A stretch of 26,534 nt of DNA from Bacteroidales bacterium (GTDB lineage: Bacteria; Bacteroidota; Bacteroidia; Bacteroidales; UBA7960), in the NCBI GenBank assembly GCA_007124575.1, contig SLEW01000002.1, positions 1 through 26,534 on the forward strand, written 5' to 3'. The notes under the pieces are model-generated. The model was not told the DNA's origin, did no database searches, and saw only the letters and a program-made list of their open reading frames with translations. Of this stretch, positions 22,488 through 26,534 are shown piece by piece; position 1 is the first letter of the stretch; each line of letters opens with the position of its first letter. Position numbers and translations under genes: made by a program.

Positions 22488-22739
22488 ATGTCAGAAATAA
22501 GAATTTTAGGCGTTCTGGTAGAGTCCAGAACGGAAGCAGCACAAAAAGTACAGGATATCCTCACCAAATATGGTTGTTCCATCAGAACACGAATGGGGTT
22601 GCATACACTGGAAATGGATGATTGTGAAAACTGCGGGCTGATTATCCTGGAGCTCACAGGGAGCCAGGAAGAATGTATGCGCCTGGAAAACGAGTTATGG
22701 AAACTCGATAATGTTAAAGTACAAAAAATGGTGTTCTGA
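22488..22739 (+). CDS. TM1266-family iron-only hydrogenase system regulator, copy 2
   Basis: This 83-residue protein is a second TM1266-family member, 11 bases after the first. Shared landmarks are ILGVLVESR, IRTRMGLHTLE and VKVQKMVF. Unlike copy 1 it has four cysteines (C30, C46, C49, C63), including a CENC pair (46-49), so it may bind metal or an Fe-S cluster or react with redox change; that is an inference from spacing. Tandem copies could form a heteromeric ACT-like ring. Confidence 0.82.
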   Translation: MSEIRILGVLVESRTEAAQKVQDILTKYGCSIRTRMGLHTLEMDDCENCGLIILELTGSQEECMRLENELWKLDNVKVQKMVF

Positions 22740-22792
22740 TCCACAAAAGACGATACAGAACATGTTTCATAAGCAAATAAACGAAAATCAAA

Positions 22793-23200
22793 ATGGCTAA
22801 ACTGGTTCATTTTTCTGAAGCAGCATCCCTGGCATTACATGCCATGGTGCTCATTGCTAAATCTGATAATCATATAAACGTAAATAGTATTGCAGAGGAG
22901 ATGGGAGCGTCTAGAAACCATCTGGCAAAAGTTCTTCAACAATTAGTAAAGCACAACTACCTGAAGTCAGTAAGAGGTCCATCTGGCGGTTTTATACTTA
23001 GCAAACCCGCGGATGAGATCAGCATACTTGAAATATATGAAGCCATAGAAGGCAAAATTGATGTCCCGGATTGTCCGTTGGACCGCAAAATATGTCCTTT
23101 TGAAAAGTGCCTCATGAATGGCCTTGTCTCAGATGTGACCATGCAATTTAAAAACTATTTTAAGGAACAGAGCCTGGAAGACTTCGTTACCCGTTCATGA
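22793..23200 (+). CDS. Rrf2-family transcriptional regulator with three conserved-type cysteines
   Basis: This 135-residue protein is an Rrf2 family regulator (relatives IscR, NsrR, RsrR). The winged helix-turn-helix covers about 8-70 (SIAEEMGASRNHLAKVLQQL, then SVRGPSGGFILSKP). The cysteine cluster is C94, C101 and C106, spaced C-x6-C-x4-C, close to but not the same as the IscR and NsrR spacing, so an Fe-S cluster sensing redox, NO or iron-sulfur status is likely. The gene follows the second TM1266 gene by 53 bases and precedes the metal transporter gene, so it may regulate the maturation unit or itself. The only DNA-binding proteins visible in the hydrogenase island are this one and Rex. 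Confidence 0.9.
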   Translation: MAKLVHFSEAASLALHAMVLIAKSDNHINVNSIAEEMGASRNHLAKVLQQLVKHNYLKSVRGPSGGFILSKPADEISILEIYEAIEGKIDVPDCPLDRKICPFEKCLMNGLVSDVTMQFKNYFKEQSLEDFVTRS

Positions 23201-23261
23201 TCTTGCCGTGATCATTCAGGTATACCTGTCATTTGCTTTCTGGCGTTATGAGAACTATTAC

Positions 23262-24089
23262 ATGATAGTTGAAGCAGCAACCGATACAAATCAAGTTCTG
23301 ATCGCATTTGCGCTGACACTCTTTGCCGGACTTTCTACCGGTATTGGGAGCACCATTGCCTTTCTTGCCAAAAGCACCAACACGAAATTTTTATCTGTAG
23401 CCCTGGGCTTTTCCGGCGGCGTAATGATCTACCTTTCCTTTGTGGAGATATTTCCTGAGGCAAAGGAAATACTGTCTGCAGAAGTAGGATTGCATGGCGG
23501 TTATCTTCTTACCATACTGGCTTTCTTTACAGGAATCCTCTTCATCGCCGTGATAGACAAGCTCGTACCTGAATTTGAAAACCCGCATGAGCTGAAAAGG
23601 GTAGAGCAGATGTATGATAAAGAGCAACTTAAAAACAAAAAACTTTATCGCATGGGCATGATGTCTGCCGTGGCTATCACCCTTCACAATTTCCCCGAAG
23701 GTCTTGCCACCTTCATGGCTGCATTGCAGGATATCAGACTGGGGCTGCCCATAGCCATTGCCATCGCCATTCATAACATTCCTGAAGGAATAGCCGTTTC
23801 TGTGCCGATACACCATTCCACCGGAAGCAAACGCAAGGCTTTTACCTATTCTTTTCTTTCCGGACTGGCCCAGCCCGTGGGTGCACTGGTTGGATTCTTT
23901 ATTCTGATGCCATTCCTGAACGAGGTGGTCTTTGGCTTTCTTTTCGCTGCTGTAGCTGGAATCATGGTGTTCATCTCCCTCGACAGCCTTCTTCCGGCAG
24001 CACGTGAATACGGTGAACCACACCTGGCGCTTTATGGACTAACAGGGGGCATGGCTGTCATGGCCCTGAGCCTTGTGTTCTTTCTTTAG
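23262..24089 (+). CDS. ZIP family metal transporter (ZupT-like)
   Basis: This 275-residue protein is a ZIP transporter, moving zinc or other divalent metal such as iron into the cytosol. Several hydrophobic segments are visible, and the metal site is formed by HNFPEG (142-147) and HNIPEG (171-176), the two signature helices of the family; a charged loop (about 103-130) separates transmembrane groups. I chose the ATG at 23262; a GTG at 23208 would add 18 residues without a family match. It is 61 bases after the Rrf2 gene, which could suggest iron or zinc supply to Fe-S or H-cluster biosynthesis, but this is speculative. Its last 32 bases overlap the end of the convergent aminotransferase gene. 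Confidence 0.92.
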   Translation: MIVEAATDTNQVLIAFALTLFAGLSTGIGSTIAFLAKSTNTKFLSVALGFSGGVMIYLSFVEIFPEAKEILSAEVGLHGGYLLTILAFFTGILFIAVIDKLVPEFENPHELKRVEQMYDKEQLKNKKLYRMGMMSAVAITLHNFPEGLATFMAALQDIRLGLPIAIAIAIHNIPEGIAVSVPIHHSTGSKRKAFTYSFLSGLAQPVGALVGFFILMPFLNEVVFGFLFAAVAGIMVFISLDSLLPAAREYGEPHLALYGLTGGMAVMALSLVFFL

Positions 24090-24951
24090 ACAGAAAGGCT
24101 TTCACTTTCGCATTTAGCAACCGCATGATCTGCCGGGAAAAACTATTATAATACCGTTTTTGCCTGAATCCCATTACCCAGCGAATGCCGTGTATGGCAT
24201 TGGTAAGAAAAATTTCGTCTGCTGACTCCAGGTCTGCTGTGCTGACCACTCGCTCAGCAACAGGAATGTCATGGTCGGATGCTAATTGCAGGATTACTCT
24301 TCGCATGATGCCATCCACGGCGCCCTGATCTGCCGCCGGGGTTATCAGGCGGTTTTTTCTGACCAGGAAGATGTTTGAGCTTCCTGCTTCCGCAACATGC
24401 CCTTCCTGGTTAAGCAGAATGACATCTCCCAGGCCTTTGTCTCTTTTATAAATACCCGCCAGAACATATAGTTGCGCATTGATGCTTTTTATATCAGCAA
24501 GTGCATTCAGGGGTTTGCTTATCTCAGGATAAACATCGGTAAGTAAGCCTTTGTTGTTGAGCGTATAATTTGGGATGTCCAGCTCCTCTGATTCAATGAG
24601 GTAAGATGCGTTGTTTGTGAATGGAGCATATAAACCACCTTCTTCGCGAAAGAGGGAAAAGCGCACCCTGGCATTACTCCCTGGCCCGTGGGCAGCATCG
24701 GCCAGTTCTATAACAGCGTTTTCGAACATTGTCAAAGACCATGAACTTCCGGTATTAAAATGTAGTTTGTCAGCAGCACGGTTAATGCGATCAAAGTGGT
24801 ATGAGGCCCACAACACTTTTCCCGCCGCTACCCGTATGGTCTCAAAAACGCCATCCCCATAAAGAAATGCGCGGTTCCGGGGAGATAAAGAGAATTCATC
24901 TTCCGGCAATACCTTTCCGTTATACGACAGCATTTTCATGGGTGCAAACAC
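24058..24951 (-). CDS. Class IV aminotransferase (PabC/IlvE fold)
   Basis: This 297-residue protein is a fold-type IV PLP enzyme. The family landmarks are LYGDGVFETIR (30-40), the PLP lysine K155 in DIKSINAQLY, E188 in VAEAGSSNIF and TNAIHGIRWV (250-259). The short N-terminal region and this pattern resemble 4-amino-4-deoxychorismate lyase (PabC), which makes p-aminobenzoate for folate, but branched-chain and D-amino-acid aminotransferases share the fold, so the reaction is not certain. In-frame ATGs at codons 5 and 7 are equally good starts. Its 3' end overlaps the end of the ZIP transporter gene on the other strand by 32 bases. Confidence 0.85.
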   Translation of the reverse strand: MFAPMKMLSYNGKVLPEDEFSLSPRNRAFLYGDGVFETIRVAAGKVLWASYHFDRINRAADKLHFNTGSSWSLTMFENAVIELADAAHGPGSNARVRFSLFREEGGLYAPFTNNASYLIESEELDIPNYTLNNKGLLTDVYPEISKPLNALADIKSINAQLYVLAGIYKRDKGLGDVILLNQEGHVAEAGSSNIFLVRKNRLITPAADQGAVDGIMRRVILQLASDHDIPVAERVVSTADLESADEIFLTNAIHGIRWVMGFRQKRYYNSFSRQIMRLLNAKVKAFLSKERTQGSGP

Positions 24952-25025
24952 AGGTTGGTTTCAGTCCGGAGCATACGTCATGGCTTAGAAGCCGGCAGCT
25001 TGTAAGGGCATACCGGCAAAACCTG

Positions 25026-26534
25026 TTAGTACCGGATATTTAATCTATCGAATGTATCATCCTGAAGGATCTCAATGGCTTTCAAAAAAGCATCATCATC
25101 CTGGTTAATAACCCTTGTATATGCAGCAGTATCAAAAAGATTGCGTGCTATCAGACCTTTGAGCTGCCGTTTTAACCTTCTGTCAGTTTCTTCACAAATA
25201 TCCTCTTCCGGCTCCAGGTCTTGATCTGCTGCATATTCGTAAAGCTTTTGCTTAAGGCTCTGATCTACGTCAAAGTCCGCGATAAAAGCTTCCACGTCAG
25301 GATACCGGGTTGAAAGTTCTTCCCTGTGCTGATTGGTGTATTCTATACCGAAGTTGTTTAATATGCCTCTTCTCACCAATCTTGCATAGAAATCGGAAAC
25401 TTCGGTTGTATCCAGGGGGATAAAGAAGTCAGGCATGATGCCACCGCCGCCATAAACCACCCGCTCATTAATTTTGGTATGATATTTCAGGGAGTCGGGG
25501 AATGAGATGTTTTCGGGGCTTACCATTTCTCCCCGTGAAAGTCTGTCGGAAAGATCCTGGTAATATTCATCACTGCCCTGATCATAGGGTTTCTGTATGC
25601 TTCTTCCTGTGGGTGTATGGTATTGTGCTGTGGTAAGCCTGATGAGTGAACGGTCGGGCAACTCAAAGGGGCGCTGCACCAGCCCCTTGCCGAATGTCCT
25701 ACGGCCTATAACCAATCCTCGATCCCAGTCCTGCAGGGCTCCTGAGAGAATCTCACTGGCTGAGGCACTGCCTTCGTTGACAAGCACTACCACCTTACCC
25801 TCCTTGAAATTACCCCTGAAAGTGCTTTCAAAGTCTTGCCTGGGAGTGGCATGCCCCTCGGTATACACAATCAGCTGGTCACGATCAAGGAACTGATCTG
25901 TCAGATCAATGGCCACATCCAGATAACCACCGGAGTTGAAGTTAAGGTCCAGAATAAGATGTTTCATCCCCTGATCCAAAAGCTTTTCGCTGGCTTCACG
26001 ATATTCACGCATGGTGGTCCTGGAGAAGCGGTTAAGCTTAATGTAGCCGATCTCCGGGGCAGCCATAAATGCAGCATCCAGGGAATTAATGGGAATCCTG
26101 TCGCGTGTAATGGTAAAGTCAAGCAACTCATCAACGCCTGACCTCTTAATTTCCACGTCAACCTCGGTCCCGCGCTCACCACGAAGGTTATCCTGAACAA
26201 ACTCATTGCTTATATCACTCCCGTAGGCTTTCTCCCCATCAATGTTTATGATTTTGTCTCCAGGCAACAGGCCTACCTCTTCAGAAGGACCGCCAGGAAT
26301 GGCACTAATAACCACAATGGTGTCATTTAAAAGGTTAAACTGAATGCCGATACCCTCAAAACTTCCCTCCAGCGGCTCCTCTGCCCGCTGCCTGTCTTTG
26401 GCCGAAAGATATACGCTGTGCGGATCAAGCTCCTTCAGCATGCCCCTGATAGCATCTTCTACCAGCTTTTCATCTTCCAATTCTTCTATATAGGCGAATT
26501 CTATGAACTGTATGGCCCGCTGCAGCTTTTCAAA
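25026..26534 (-). CDS. S41 family C-terminal processing peptidase, 5'-truncated at window edge
   Basis: The frame is open through the last base of the window, so the visible 502 residues lack the true start and any signal peptide. The family motif LDPHSVYL precedes a PDZ domain (EGIGIQFNLLNDTIVV through GLLPGDKIINIDG). The protease core carries DLNFNSGGYLDVAIDL, the catalytic serine in SASASE and, 25 residues later, the lysine in RTFGKGLVQR, with the conserved glutamine following. It is a Ctp/Prc-type serine-lysine protease that trims C-termini of periplasmic or envelope proteins. It stands 74 bases upstream of the aminotransferase gene on the same strand. A TTG at 26480 could be mistaken for a start, but 18 upstream codons continue the family pattern. 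Confidence 0.93.
   Translation of the reverse strand, partial: FEKLQRAIQFIEFAYIEELEDEKLVEDAIRGMLKELDPHSVYLSAKDRQRAEEPLEGSFEGIGIQFNLLNDTIVVISAIPGGPSEEVGLLPGDKIINIDGEKAYGSDISNEFVQDNLRGERGTEVDVEIKRSGVDELLDFTITRDRIPINSLDAAFMAAPEIGYIKLNRFSRTTMREYREASEKLLDQGMKHLILDLNFNSGGYLDVAIDLTDQFLDRDQLIVYTEGHATPRQDFESTFRGNFKEGKVVVLVNEGSASASEILSGALQDWDRGLVIGRRTFGKGLVQRPFELPDRSLIRLTTAQYHTPTGRSIQKPYDQGSDEYYQDLSDRLSRGEMVSPENISFPDSLKYHTKINERVVYGGGGIMPDFFIPLDTTEVSDFYARLVRRGILNNFGIEYTNQHREELSTRYPDVEAFIADFDVDQSLKQKLYEYAADQDLEPEEDICEETDRRLKRQLKGLIARNLFDTAAYTRVINQDDDAFLKAIEILQDDTFDRLNIRY

Noticed and set aside
24991..25017. GCCGG...CCGGC hairpin downstream of the peptidase gene
   Set aside because: The loop is 17 bases and no T tract follows on the minus strand, so it was not called a terminator.

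Overview
The window reads as a piece of a Bacteroidota chromosome from an anaerobic, hydrogen-metabolising member, probably of the Bacteroidales or a relative. The grounds are a DnaA of Bacteroidales type, TAnnTTTG-type promoter boxes, few recognisable Shine-Dalgarno sequences, a split exported 5'-nucleotidase, and Rex as redox regulator. Coding density is high. No gap exceeds 300 bases, and I saw no tRNA, rRNA, CRISPR array or insertion sequence.

Left part (1-5000, all minus strand): dnaA is followed by a low-molecular-weight phosphotyrosine phosphatase, a PLP-dependent threonine/serine dehydratase-type enzyme, and the first 35 codons of a tetrapyrrole-methylase-fold (RsmI-like) methyltransferase that leaves the window. 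Upstream of dnaA lies a 5'-nucleotidase encoded as two exported proteins in swapped domain order. Next (5037-6717, minus) are an IMPACT/YigZ protein and RibD.

Centre (about 6760-23200): a large [FeFe]-hydrogenase and redox-signalling island built around one divergent intergenic region (10189-10471). Leftward run a small [2Fe-2S] ferredoxin, an H-cluster-domain/PAS sensor-like protein (HydS type) and a SpoIIE-type PP2C phosphatase. Rightward runs a tightly packed operon: the three subunits of an NAD(H)-linked, probably electron-bifurcating hydrogenase (NuoE-like HydC, NuoF-like HydB, HydA); a second H-cluster-domain protein fused to a histidine kinase; a lone receiver; a receiver-histidine kinase hybrid; Rex; a RibF-like protein with a degenerate riboflavin kinase half; and a metallo-beta-lactamase-fold hydrolase. 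A hairpin terminator follows. A second unit then carries the maturase HydG, two tandem TM1266-family small proteins, an Rrf2-type regulator with three cysteines and a ZIP metal transporter. HydE and HydF are not in the window.

Right end (24058-26534, minus): a class IV aminotransferase (PabC/IlvE fold), whose gene overlaps the end of the transporter gene, and a C-terminal processing protease truncated by the window edge.

The most interesting point is that one catalytic hydrogenase is flanked by two paralogous, non-standard H-cluster proteins. One is paired with a protein phosphatase and the other is fused to a kinase, and each has different substitutions at positions that hold the cofactor or shuttle protons. 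With Rex, tandem TM1266 proteins, an Rrf2 regulator and a phosphorelay without any DNA-binding output, this looks like a dense H2/redox-sensing circuit around one enzyme. The family assignments rest on visible motifs; the circuit idea is inference.
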